This document shows positions 28,961-36,249 of a stretch of 40,890 nt of DNA, piece by piece. The DNA comes from Bacteroidota bacterium (lineage in GTDB: Bacteria; Bacteroidota; Bacteroidia; Flavobacteriales; Flavobacteriaceae). A program made the translations under genes and the position numbers. The stretch's first letter is position 1; the number at the start of each line of letters is the position of its first letter. The notes below the pieces were generated by a model, which saw only the letters and a list, made by a program, of their open reading frames with translations, was not told the origin of the DNA and searched no databases. The stretch lies in contig JAHJTN010000047.1 in NCBI GenBank assembly GCA_018829465.1, positions 1 through 40,890 of the forward strand, in the 5' to 3' direction.

Positions 28961-28989
28961 ATTATAGTATAATTTTATACTTTTGTCAA
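28961..28989 (-). promoter_or_regulatory. Consensus sigma-70 early promoter (TTGACA-17-TATAAT)
   Basis: On the minus strand a perfect TTGACA (28984-28989) and a perfect TATAAT (28961-28966) are separated by exactly 17 bases. The leader to the ATG at 28934 is about 20 bases and contains the ribosome site. This is as strong as a bacterial promoter gets and should be used immediately after DNA entry. Confidence 0.88.
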
Positions 28990-29021
28990 CAACAAAATTA
29001 GCGAGTGTATAAAATATACAC
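28967..29021. promoter_or_regulatory. Pair of operator-like inverted repeats at the early promoter
   Basis: Two related inverted repeats lie on either side of the -35 box. One (28967-28980, GTATAA/TTATAC arms) fills the promoter spacer, and the other (29005-29021, GTGTATA/TATACAC arms, 3-base centre) lies about 15 bases upstream of the -35. Both share the GTATA...TATAC core. A protein bound to both would cover the promoter, so negative control is likely. The ribbon-helix-helix protein at 27917-28087 or the zinc protein at 29024-29239 are candidate binders. Confidence 0.55.
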
Positions 29022-29023
29022 AG

Positions 29024-29239
29024 TTATTTTGAGATTGTTTCCCGCTCCCGGACGTATGATTCCAGGGCGGCGAGGCGGGATTCAACCTGTACGATTTTCG
29101 ATGCCAAGTTTTTCCCCTTCCAAAAAGTATCATGACAATCCGGGCTGCAATCCATCTGCCAGCTTGTAACCGGGGAAAAGATTTTTTGGCAATTTCGACA
29201 AGGTTTGTCATGGTAGCGCTTTGTCCTCACTTTAGCCAT
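29024..29239 (-). CDS. Small zinc-binding protein with coiled-coil end
   Basis: This 71-residue protein begins MAKVRTKRYHDKPCRNCQKI and has a second Cys set in DCSPDCHDTFWKG, forming a zinc site. It is followed by a helix with heptad character (SRLAALESYVRERE). CAGGAGG precedes the ATG. It is the only gene between two consensus promoters, and its stop lies 3 bases from an operator-like repeat. A DNA-binding regulator of the early region is plausible but unproven. A longer frame in another register covers the same DNA but lacks any ribosome site. Confidence 0.72.
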   Translation of the reverse strand: MAKVRTKRYHDKPCRNCQKIFSPVTSWQMDCSPDCHDTFWKGKNLASKIVQVESRLAALESYVRERETISK

Positions 29240-29262
29240 TATTGTGCCTCCTGTCCATTATC

Positions 29263-29279
29263 TAATGCGTTAATGCATT
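29263..29279. promoter_or_regulatory. Operator-like repeat at the transcription start of the first early promoter
   Basis: Two tandem 8-base units (TAATGCGT, TAATGCAT) lie just downstream of the -10 box and also form AATGC/GCATT inverted arms. Their position over the expected start site would let a bound protein block transcription. Confidence 0.4.
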
Positions 29280-29287
29280 GACACATT

Positions 29288-29316
29288 ATTATAGGCCATA
29301 CCACGCCCCATGTCAA
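29288..29316 (-). promoter_or_regulatory. Consensus sigma-70 promoter directly after the late terminator
   Basis: A perfect TTGACA (29311-29316) and a perfect TATAAT (29288-29293) are spaced by exactly 17 bases on the minus strand. The start near 29281 gives a 42-base leader before the zinc-protein ATG at 29239. It is the first promoter after the terminator and so the likely entry point for early transcription. Confidence 0.88.
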
Positions 29317-29332
29317 TACCCAAAATGATTAT

Positions 29333-29374
29333 TTAAAAGAAAAGCTCCCCGGAACCACGGGCGATCCGAGGAGC
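29333..29374 (-). terminator. Rho-independent terminator ending the tail/lysis transcript
   Basis: On the minus strand a 10-bp stem (GCTCCTCGGA with TCCGGGGAGC, one G-U pair) encloses an 11-base loop and is followed at once by TTTTCTTTT. It lies 13 bases after the last gene of the tail region and 17 bases before the -35 of the first early promoter, so it separates late from early transcription. Confidence 0.82.
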
Positions 29375-29386
29375 CAAAGGAGGAGT

Positions 29387-29722
29387 TTATTTTTTCCACT
29401 TGCCGCCGCTCTTACGCTCGGCCATCCAGTTATATATCTGCGCGGTCTGCTCGGCGTTTCTGTCCACAATGATTTCAATCTTTGTGATCTTTTCAAGGAT
29501 GTGGCCGTAATTGATTTCCAATTCAAAGATTCTATCTTTACTTTCCTGCATCTCTTGTTTTACTATCCTGATTTTATCAATGTGATCTATAAACTTTTCC
29601 CCGCATGGCTTTTTGATTTCCGCCGATTCTTTTTTCATTATGGCACCTGTGACAATTTTAACAGAACCCAAGATTGCCAGCAACCCGGTGCAAGCATAAA
29701 CAATTACGTCGAAGTGTGGCAT
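29387..29722 (-). CDS. Membrane protein with coiled coil, possible lysis accessory
   Basis: This 111-residue protein begins MPHFDVIVYACTGLLAILGS with one membrane segment (about residues 6-27). A coiled-coil-like helix follows (about 45-90: IRIVKQEMQESKDRIFELEIN) and a basic end (RKSGGKWKK). It is the last gene before the terminator and follows two small membrane proteins. The topology resembles holin-associated or spanin-like proteins. The start lies 1 nt after the previous stop; no strong ribosome site, so coupling is likely. Confidence 0.65.
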   Translation of the reverse strand: MPHFDVIVYACTGLLAILGSVKIVTGAIMKKESAEIKKPCGEKFIDHIDKIRIVKQEMQESKDRIFELEINYGHILEKITKIEIIVDRNAEQTAQIYNWMAERKSGGKWKK

Positions 29723-29723
29723 T

Positions 29724-29903
29724 TCATTTCGGCGCAACTTCGATCTTTTTCTGGTAAACGTTTGCGCTAAAATAAAATCCAATCGCACCTAAGACAACAA
29801 CCGTCCATTCGGCAAAAGTTCCGATCTTAATAAACATTGCTGTAGACGCCACAGCAAACACGGCCCAAAGAAACAGGTATTTTCTACCGCCTAAGCGTCC
29901 CAT
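29724..29903 (-). CDS. Small two-segment membrane protein, holin candidate
   Basis: This 59-residue protein begins MGRLGGRKYLFLWAVFAVAS. It has two membrane segments (about 9-24 and 29-46, EWTVVVLGAIGFYFSA) and a charged end (QKKIEVAPK). Size and topology fit class II holins. It lies between another two-segment protein and a coiled-coil membrane protein, a lysis-like cassette set apart from the endolysin genes at 14-15.6 kb. The true holin could equally be the adjacent gene. Confidence 0.6.
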   Translation of the reverse strand: MGRLGGRKYLFLWAVFAVASTAMFIKIGTFAEWTVVVLGAIGFYFSANVYQKKIEVAPK

Positions 29904-29904
29904 A

Positions 29905-30060
29905 TCACAGCACCTTGCGCCATAGGATATAAGCCAGATAACCAACGATCGGAACCAAAGCAATCAGCGGATAACCGCCAATTAGAAACCAGCCATACAT
30001 GGTCGCCGCCACAGCAAACAGGCCGAATAATCCGGCCACAACCTTCAGTGCATAATTCAT
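29905..30060 (-). CDS. 51-residue two-segment membrane protein
   Basis: A short frame opens MNYALKVVAGLFGLFAVAAT and has a second hydrophobic stretch (LIALVPIVGYLAYILW), ending in RKVL. TAGGAGG lies 6 nt before the ATG. The stop is one base from the next start. With the next gene it could form a holin/antiholin or holin/pinholin pair. Confidence 0.68.
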   Translation of the reverse strand: MNYALKVVAGLFGLFAVAATMYGWFLIGGYPLIALVPIVGYLAYILWRKVL

Positions 30061-30069
30061 GTTAACCTC

Positions 30070-31395
30070 CTAACACATAATCGCTAAAACAACAACAATG
30101 AATATCACCACCAGACCAAGCCAGCCCTGCCAAGTAATATTTATCTCCGGCAATGGCTCGGGCCCAGGCGGTTCAGGCGGGATCGGCGGTTCCGGTTCCG
30201 GGTACATCTCCTCATAGGTCGGGACGTTGCCCCAGTTCTCCGGCCAATCACCAAAAAACTGCTTTTTCGCCTCAGCCATTGCCTGCACGACTTCGACAAT
30301 TTGCGCCGTTGTCTGGTGGTTCGGCAAATAATCGAACCATAGCTTTGGCTTGCCGTCAATTAGCGGGGTGGCTTTGTAGCGGGGATTGCTCTGCATGACA
30401 TAGAGCATGGCCGCTTTCATCCTAGCCGCTGAGGGTCGTCCCCCCGGCAGATCGGCGTTCTTAGCCCCGTCCGTGGAAAAGCATATCCGATTGCTGGCAA
30501 GGTTACGATCCACCCATACGGTCTTTGTATAATCCGTCCTGGCTCCGTATGGTCGCCCTTTGCCATAATCCATCGGCGCTCCTTCAGCGAATGAATGCGA
30601 AACATAAAACGCCTCATGCGTTGCGTTGGGGTATTTTTTGTCGTAAACTTTTACCAGCCGGTTCATGAACAGATCGTAGTTTTCAAAATCCGGTGGATGT
30701 AATTCATTTGGCCAGCGTTCCCTGAAATCCACATCGGGGTGAGTGTATGTGTAATCTATAACATCCGCCCCCAGCGAAATATTCCACGGCTTGACATCGG
30801 CAGCCAGCAGTTTCGGCAGCATGGCCTCGACCGCCTCGACCGAACCACTTTTGCGCCGGTGCCCCTCGTTTATAAATTCAATGCCATAATCTGTTCCTGC
30901 CAGCGCTTCCGTGATCCAGTCGGTCAGTGCACTAACAAACGGCAGCGCCTTGCGGTCATACATGCCAGTAACGCCATTGACGTTATGGTAGAATGGCGAT
31001 TGCTCACGCCGATCTGCCTTGCGCTCCTCGCACTCATTCATCACGCAAACCATGATTCGCAGTTTCATTTTGTTGGCTTCGATTACTTGTTGCCGCAGGA
31101 TGTCAAAAAACACCTGATTTTTTATCCGCAAATCCCATGCGTCCCTCTCAAAGACAAATTCCCACGGCATGAAGCACTCGCTACGAAGCCGTTCGCCGCC
31201 CACGCAGTAGAGGAATATCCTGTGTAAGTTTGCCCCGGCATTAGCGATGGGGCGCATCCATGACCAATACACCTTTTTGTCGAACAGCCATTGCTCATTG
31301 ACGTGGTGAATGAACGCCTCGCCGTCCGGTGTTTCGTCGAAAAACGTCATGTCACAGCCATATCCGGCAGATAAAATCAGTTTATTAGCCATCAT
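30070..31395 (-). CDS. Glycoside hydrolase-like protein with C-terminal membrane anchor
   Basis: This 441-residue protein begins MMANKLILSAGYGCDMTFFD. The main body (1-385) has the alternation of a TIM-barrel hydrolase. ANLHRIFLYCVG matches the strand with the conserved Arg, and GIEFINEGHRR gives a Glu in an Asn-Glu-Gly motif like the acid/base NEP of clan A glycosidases. Further blocks are WNISLGADVIDYTY and HEAFYVSHSFAEG. A proline-rich linker (about 395-418) leads to a single C-terminal membrane helix (GWLGLVVIFIVVVLAIMC). The gene follows the receptor-binding protein. The substrate is unknown, and the enzymatic call rests on pattern only. Confidence 0.6.
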   Translation of the reverse strand: MMANKLILSAGYGCDMTFFDETPDGEAFIHHVNEQWLFDKKVYWSWMRPIANAGANLHRIFLYCVGGERLRSECFMPWEFVFERDAWDLRIKNQVFFDILRQQVIEANKMKLRIMVCVMNECEERKADRREQSPFYHNVNGVTGMYDRKALPFVSALTDWITEALAGTDYGIEFINEGHRRKSGSVEAVEAMLPKLLAADVKPWNISLGADVIDYTYTHPDVDFRERWPNELHPPDFENYDLFMNRLVKVYDKKYPNATHEAFYVSHSFAEGAPMDYGKGRPYGARTDYTKTVWVDRNLASNRICFSTDGAKNADLPGGRPSAARMKAAMLYVMQSNPRYKATPLIDGKPKLWFDYLPNHQTTAQIVEVVQAMAEAKKQFFGDWPENWGNVPTYEEMYPEPEPPIPPEPPGPEPLPEINITWQGWLGLVVIFIVVVLAIMC

Positions 31396-31401
31396 GCCCT
31401 C

Positions 31402-31566
31402 CTATTTTTTTTTCAAATCTTTAGCAGGCGGCTCTTCCGATTTTTGCATTTGCGCCGCTTTGACCTGGTCGCTAATTTCGTGCATCAATGGTTCGACATT
31501 TTCCCAAATTTGTGTGGTAGCAAGATAATTCCAAATCTTGTCAACCGTTGTGTCTTTTATTTCCAT
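31402..31566 (-). CDS. Small hypothetical protein after tail fibre gene
   Basis: This 54-residue protein begins MEIKDTTVDKIWNYLATTQI and ends in a Lys/Pro-rich tail (EEPPAKDLKKK). AAGGAGG lies 6 nt before the ATG. It could be a small chaperone or membrane-peripheral protein; it lacks a membrane segment. Not recognised. Confidence 0.68.
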   Translation of the reverse strand: MEIKDTTVDKIWNYLATTQIWENVEPLMHEISDQVKAAQMQKSEEPPAKDLKKK

Positions 31567-31576
31567 GTGATCCTCC

Positions 31577-33754
31577 TTAAACTGCCGCCCATGATGTATA
31601 ATAAGAATCCAAAACATGTGTGGTTATATTAAAAATAACCATCCCCTCAGTTGGACTTGCGATAGCATCCCGCTGAGCCGTAGTCATTCTCGGTGGCATA
31701 AATGCTTTAGTTACGGAAGTAACATCTAATATAGCATTTGCGTTTGGCCCCGTCGTCCCGATGCCGACGTTGCCGCCACGCTGGACTATAAATCTCGGTG
31801 TAACTAAATCATTATCATCCCAAACTTGTAACGCGATAGTTCCCGACCCTACAACAACATCAAGCCCACCTGCTGCATTTTGTCCAATCGCGACAGCAGC
31901 ACCCGACCCCATCACGAACCTTCTTAATATTTTAAAATCTGTACCATCATAAAGCATAGGAGAATTTATCAACCCCGTACTGTCGTTGGAATGAAACGGC
32001 ATATAACCGTCTGTCAATCCCGATAATTTTACAGTAGCGAATACGGGAGAGTCAGTCGCCCCCAAGCCAAGCGTAGTAGCGGCCGCTGCTGCCGTGGCAT
32101 CGTCTATGAGTGAGCGACCGAAAGCCGTGCAGGCGATCTCTTCTCCGTACCCAGCCCCAGCAGTTGCCCGACCAAAGATTTTATCGGCGACAGTTGCCCA
32201 CAAATCAGTTGCCGGGATAACCTGGTAAACTGGATCATTTCCGGCCACGGCAGGCGCGGCAATATATGTTTTAGCAACTCCCGGCGCGAGCCATTTATTA
32301 TAGGATGGCACGTCAGACATTAGCAGGCTGCCCTTGATCCCCGGCGCGTCTCCCGGCCTGAACTGGCCCCATAGTGTACTGTGCCCGAATACTCGCAGGT
32401 TCGGCGCGGGGATGTAGGTGGCGTCGGTATAGGCATAAATTTTCCCATCGGCGCTTGTACCGAGAAAAAGCACGGTGCCGTAAAGGGCGAAACAATATGC
32501 CGAAGTTTCCGGGGAATCATAGAACAGTGTCCAGGTTAAACCATCCGATGTTTCGTAAACTTTATCGGTCGAGTTTGCCAGGAGCTTGCCATTATATTCT
32601 ATAAATTCTCTGGTATTGCCAACGGCTGGCAAGGCAACAGGAGCGGACCAATCTGTCCCATTCGCAGATGAATAAATATCACCGTAAGCAGTCCCGGCAT
32701 ACAGTTTGTTATTCCAAACACAAATTGCTTGAAAACCATAGTTCGAAGTTATCAATAAAACTCTGGTCCAGGTTGTGCCGTTAAATTTATAAATAGCGCC
32801 GGTGGTAGCGCCGTCCATTGCAACGTAGAGATTCGATCCTAATACCGCAAACCCCCTGCCCCATAGCATACTGTCAGCTTGCGCCATAGTCTGAGTCCAG
32901 GATGTTCCGTTCGTCGTATACCAGACTTCGCCCCAGGGAGCGGAAACATAAAAGACGCCATTCCAAACTATTGAAGCGGATATCGATGTCGGAGAACCGA
33001 CCGGCGTTACGTTCGTCCAATCGGTCCCGTTAGATGTCCGATATATATAAGAGGAGTCACGGAAAAACGCATAAAGCTGTAAATTAAAAACGCACAGAGT
33101 ATGGCAATAAGCCGAGCCAACCGTCAGCACCCGGGCCCAAGTCCCAGCGCTGCGCCGGTAAACCCCATTGCCCCCGGCCGCGTATAAATCGCCGTTAAAT
33201 TCCAACAGTTTATAAATTATCGAGGTATCGGAATCATACACCATCGACCATGTCCCGCCCGTCCCCGGCTGTGTTGGCGTGTTGCCAATATTAACATCGC
33301 CACTAAGCATTTCGTATAGTTTGGCGGCGGCGTTATATTTTTGGTACGGTCCGGCGGCAACTCCGACAATCGCGCCCTCGATCAAATTGATACGATTGTC
33401 ACCTCCGGCAGTCTTGATCCCCAGCCCGGCGAATTGAGGCGTGGCGGCAACTTCCAAGCCGCTGACATCGGCCTGCACTATATGCTCGAATAATCCAGTA
33501 GTATCCTTCAGGAAGTGCCCCGCTGGCGCACCCGTGGCAGGTACTGCACCTTTTTTAGTCGTGCTAATTGCCGGAAGTCGATCACCGTCAAATGTGCCAG
33601 TTGTGATTATTTCAGCGGCCAAGGCAGTGATCGGGTCAGAACCGGCGGTATTGTGAGATGTAGCATGCGGCGGTGGCGGCTTGACCACCGGGTCAAGGTC
33701 GGTCGGCAACGAGTCGTGGATATGAAATGTTACAATGGGCGCCTTAATCGCCAT
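31577..33754 (-). CDS. Receptor-binding tail fibre protein with beta-propeller-like repeats
   Basis: This 725-residue protein begins MAIKAPIVTFHIHDSLP, a tail-attachment part with a Pro/His-rich link (HATSHNTAGSDPITAL). Residues about 170-460 contain seven or so repeats of the type fnGxLYA...VYxSxxGxxW, as in kelch/sialidase-like propellers. The C terminus has GGNVGIGTTGP and FMPPRMTTAQRDAIASP, a trimer-forming module seen on many fibres. It presumably binds the host surface. The ATG overlaps the upstream stop (TGATG). Confidence 0.85.
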   Translation of the reverse strand: MAIKAPIVTFHIHDSLPTDLDPVVKPPPPHATSHNTAGSDPITALAAEIITTGTFDGDRLPAISTTKKGAVPATGAPAGHFLKDTTGLFEHIVQADVSGLEVAATPQFAGLGIKTAGGDNRINLIEGAIVGVAAGPYQKYNAAAKLYEMLSGDVNIGNTPTQPGTGGTWSMVYDSDTSIIYKLLEFNGDLYAAGGNGVYRRSAGTWARVLTVGSAYCHTLCVFNLQLYAFFRDSSYIYRTSNGTDWTNVTPVGSPTSISASIVWNGVFYVSAPWGEVWYTTNGTSWTQTMAQADSMLWGRGFAVLGSNLYVAMDGATTGAIYKFNGTTWTRVLLITSNYGFQAICVWNNKLYAGTAYGDIYSSANGTDWSAPVALPAVGNTREFIEYNGKLLANSTDKVYETSDGLTWTLFYDSPETSAYCFALYGTVLFLGTSADGKIYAYTDATYIPAPNLRVFGHSTLWGQFRPGDAPGIKGSLLMSDVPSYNKWLAPGVAKTYIAAPAVAGNDPVYQVIPATDLWATVADKIFGRATAGAGYGEEIACTAFGRSLIDDATAAAAATTLGLGATDSPVFATVKLSGLTDGYMPFHSNDSTGLINSPMLYDGTDFKILRRFVMGSGAAVAIGQNAAGGLDVVVGSGTIALQVWDDNDLVTPRFIVQRGGNVGIGTTGPNANAILDVTSVTKAFMPPRMTTAQRDAIASPTEGMVIFNITTHVLDSYYTSWAAV

Positions 33755-35226
33755 CAGGCACCCCAGAGGCGCAACATTTCGATGCCCACGTTGCCATTGA
33801 TCCAATCAGGAGTCTCAGAAATGATCAGGTATTTCCCGGTCCCGCCAACTTGACGGGTATGAGTTACATTCGCAACCTTGAGCAATTCCAAGCCAATTAT
33901 TTCGTACTGGTCCATGTCAACTATCCCGCTTGCGATTTGCTTTACCCGATCGTAAAATCGTAGTTTCTCAACAATTGGATTTGTGGCCCCGCCGAATGCG
34001 GCAAGCAGGTACTCCTCGGGCCGCTCCATTGGCAACGTGGCCGGGAGATAATCCCCGTCAGTGCTATCGGTCACAACCTCGGAATTCCAGGCTGCGTTAC
34101 CATATTCAAACTTCGACCGCGAACGATTCGCATATTCGCTCATATCCGGCACTTCGGCAAATTCCATGAAATGCTGTTCAGTTAATGCCCCGTCTGCTGT
34201 AATGGCGGCCCAGTCGAAATGTTTGATATGCACCGCTCCGGCAGCATCGAGCCGCCAGAAGCAGTTGAAGTTCTGGCACCATGTTTCCAGATAATCTTTT
34301 GTCGTAACTGAACCCTCCGGGACGCCGCCCATGGCCCAAGTTTGTGCCGCGCAGAATGTCTTGAAATCATTTGCCCCGCCTGCGCCATCGTCAAACAGCG
34401 TGACCCCGGCGGCGGTCAACACCCCGCGCAAGGCATCGACGGGATTCGCCCCGGCCGTGCCAGGGTTGCTGACCGCGGTGCAATTAATTCGGATACGGTT
34501 CATGTCCCCGTTATAATTGACATATTCCCAGCCGTCGGAAACTCCGGCCCCATCCAAGCCTTTGACCAATTCATAGCGGGATACAGGGAGCACCCTGACA
34601 CCGTCCTCGTAAACCGTATCGATCGAAATAATGCGAGCAGCAGCCGGAGCTGGTTCGCTTTTGGTTATTAAATATTTCGCATCGATACCCAGACCGGCAT
34701 TTCGCTTGATAACCTTCCAGCATTCGATCTTTCCAAAATGCGAATAGCAAACTCCTGTTGGAAAGAGCACCGGTTTGCCAAGCGCCCTGGTAGGTGCATC
34801 CGGGAAGTTAGTCGAGTTTATGACCAAGTCTTGGGCCGGTGGAATGGCGTCCATGGCCCCGGAAAATTCCTGGACACAGATGAAAACAATATTTGGTTCG
34901 ACACGCGGCCAGGCGCGAATGGTAGCCACAACCGTTTCGGCTATCGTCACCCCGTCGCGCTTATAGGCATAGAGGGTTACGATCTTACCATAGATTTTGC
35001 GGTTAGTCTCATTGGCAAACATGGCCTTGTAGGAGCCGTCAGTATCATCGACCGTGAGGGTAAACCCACCGCGCTCAAATGTCCGGTCAAGAGATACATT
35101 CCGTTTCAAGGCGGTCAAGGCGATTATCTTTCGCTCCCATTGCCCGGAGACATCATCGACCTTCCGGTTAGCAATGAGATGATCCCCGTCTACCAGGGAG
35201 AGCCTGACCTTAACTAGCCGGCTCAT
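33754..35226 (-). CDS. Tail hub / baseplate-like protein
   Basis: This 490-residue protein begins MSRLVKVRLSLVDGDHLIA, with an N-terminal beta-rich part and central blocks WPRVEPNIVFICVQEFSGAMD, ARIISIDTVYEDGVRV and LETWCQNFNCFWRLD. The order after tape measure and distal tail protein, and before the receptor-binding protein, is that of hub or tail-tip proteins in siphoviruses. No specific family is recognised. The ATG overlaps the upstream stop (ATGA). Confidence 0.75.
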   Translation of the reverse strand: MSRLVKVRLSLVDGDHLIANRKVDDVSGQWERKIIALTALKRNVSLDRTFERGGFTLTVDDTDGSYKAMFANETNRKIYGKIVTLYAYKRDGVTIAETVVATIRAWPRVEPNIVFICVQEFSGAMDAIPPAQDLVINSTNFPDAPTRALGKPVLFPTGVCYSHFGKIECWKVIKRNAGLGIDAKYLITKSEPAPAAARIISIDTVYEDGVRVLPVSRYELVKGLDGAGVSDGWEYVNYNGDMNRIRINCTAVSNPGTAGANPVDALRGVLTAAGVTLFDDGAGGANDFKTFCAAQTWAMGGVPEGSVTTKDYLETWCQNFNCFWRLDAAGAVHIKHFDWAAITADGALTEQHFMEFAEVPDMSEYANRSRSKFEYGNAAWNSEVVTDSTDGDYLPATLPMERPEEYLLAAFGGATNPIVEKLRFYDRVKQIASGIVDMDQYEIIGLELLKVANVTHTRQVGGTGKYLIISETPDWINGNVGIEMLRLWGA

Positions 35227-36248
35227 TTTGGGGCCTCGGTGAATGCGCCGGTCACGCCATATTTATTAAACTTCTGATCTTTAGCCGGTCGCAAATCCAT
35301 TACTCCATAATAGGCGCATCCGTCGGAACCTTCAGGGGAAAAAATAACCTGACCGTTCCGGGCTGCCACAACAAGGGCATCATATTGAGCTTGCGATAAC
35401 TGTGAAAAATCAAATTCCCGCCAGTATCGCGCCCACATTGTTTTCCGACGCGGAACTCCTGCAAGACCATCAGAAATGACTTGCCCGAGCTCCTCGGCCA
35501 GCGCTCCGTCCCAGTCAAAGTTCCTGGAAAATGCCAACGGCGACGCTCCAATTAAAAATACTTCGCCTAATTGCAATGCCGTAGCGGCAACAAAATTAAC
35601 CCGAATACGCCAATTTGTATGTGTTATAGGAGTTGCAAGTAAATGATACGCCGGAGTTAGCGTATCAGCATTGAGTACCAGGTCGTCGGTAAAATCAGTA
35701 TAATTGCCGTTGCCACCTTCAAACTTTGCAAGGGAAATATTCGATGCCGCCAGATTATGCCCGACCATGATCACTCCATAAGCCGTAGGCGGACCCGCTC
35801 CATGGATCATGGTAAAATAAATATCCGGCGACCATTGCCCCGTTTCAGTGGCAACCCAGGTAGCCGTGAAATAAAAAGTATCTACGTTAACGATAGTGAT
35901 CGTATAAAATCCATTGTAATTCACTGTGCCCAAAATTCGACCCGTTGTAGTGCCAGTCAGTCCATGCCCAACCGATGTTGCCAGTACTGTACCAGCTACC
36001 GTGGCTCCATAATCAGCAAAAGCGGAAATGGTTAAAAATCCCGATGCGGTTTTATATAAAGTTTTGGGGTCTCCGTCAATAACAAATTTCGCTGCATACC
36101 CTGCTACTCCAGCAGTGCCACCCAGGGTGAATGCGGGCCGCCAGAAGCCAGTAGTGGCCCAGAGCAAGGGACTCTGTAGCAGGGATGTATGAATGAGAGT
36201 GCCATGCCCAGTTATGCCGCCGCTAACAGGGATGCCGCCGAGTGCCAT
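35223..36248 (-). CDS. Distal/minor tail protein
   Basis: This 341-residue protein begins MALGGIPVSGGITGHGT, is Gly/Thr-rich and beta-dominant, and ends KYGVTGAFTEAPK. It contains AYGVIMVGHNLAASNISL and a C-terminal part with RYWREFDFSQLSQAQYDAL. It follows the tape measure by 1 nt. By position it is a distal tail protein or tail-tip component. Confidence 0.75.
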   Translation of the reverse strand: MALGGIPVSGGITGHGTLIHTSLLQSPLLWATTGFWRPAFTLGGTAGVAGYAAKFVIDGDPKTLYKTASGFLTISAFADYGATVAGTVLATSVGHGLTGTTTGRILGTVNYNGFYTITIVNVDTFYFTATWVATETGQWSPDIYFTMIHGAGPPTAYGVIMVGHNLAASNISLAKFEGGNGNYTDFTDDLVLNADTLTPAYHLLATPITHTNWRIRVNFVAATALQLGEVFLIGASPLAFSRNFDWDGALAEELGQVISDGLAGVPRRKTMWARYWREFDFSQLSQAQYDALVVAARNGQVIFSPEGSDGCAYYGVMDLRPAKDQKFNKYGVTGAFTEAPK

Positions 36249-36249
36249 C

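Noticed and set aside
28975-29211. Minus-strand frame of 78 residues over the zinc-protein gene
   Set aside because: It lacks a ribosome site, runs into the promoter, and the alternative frame has CAGGAGG and an intact zinc motif.
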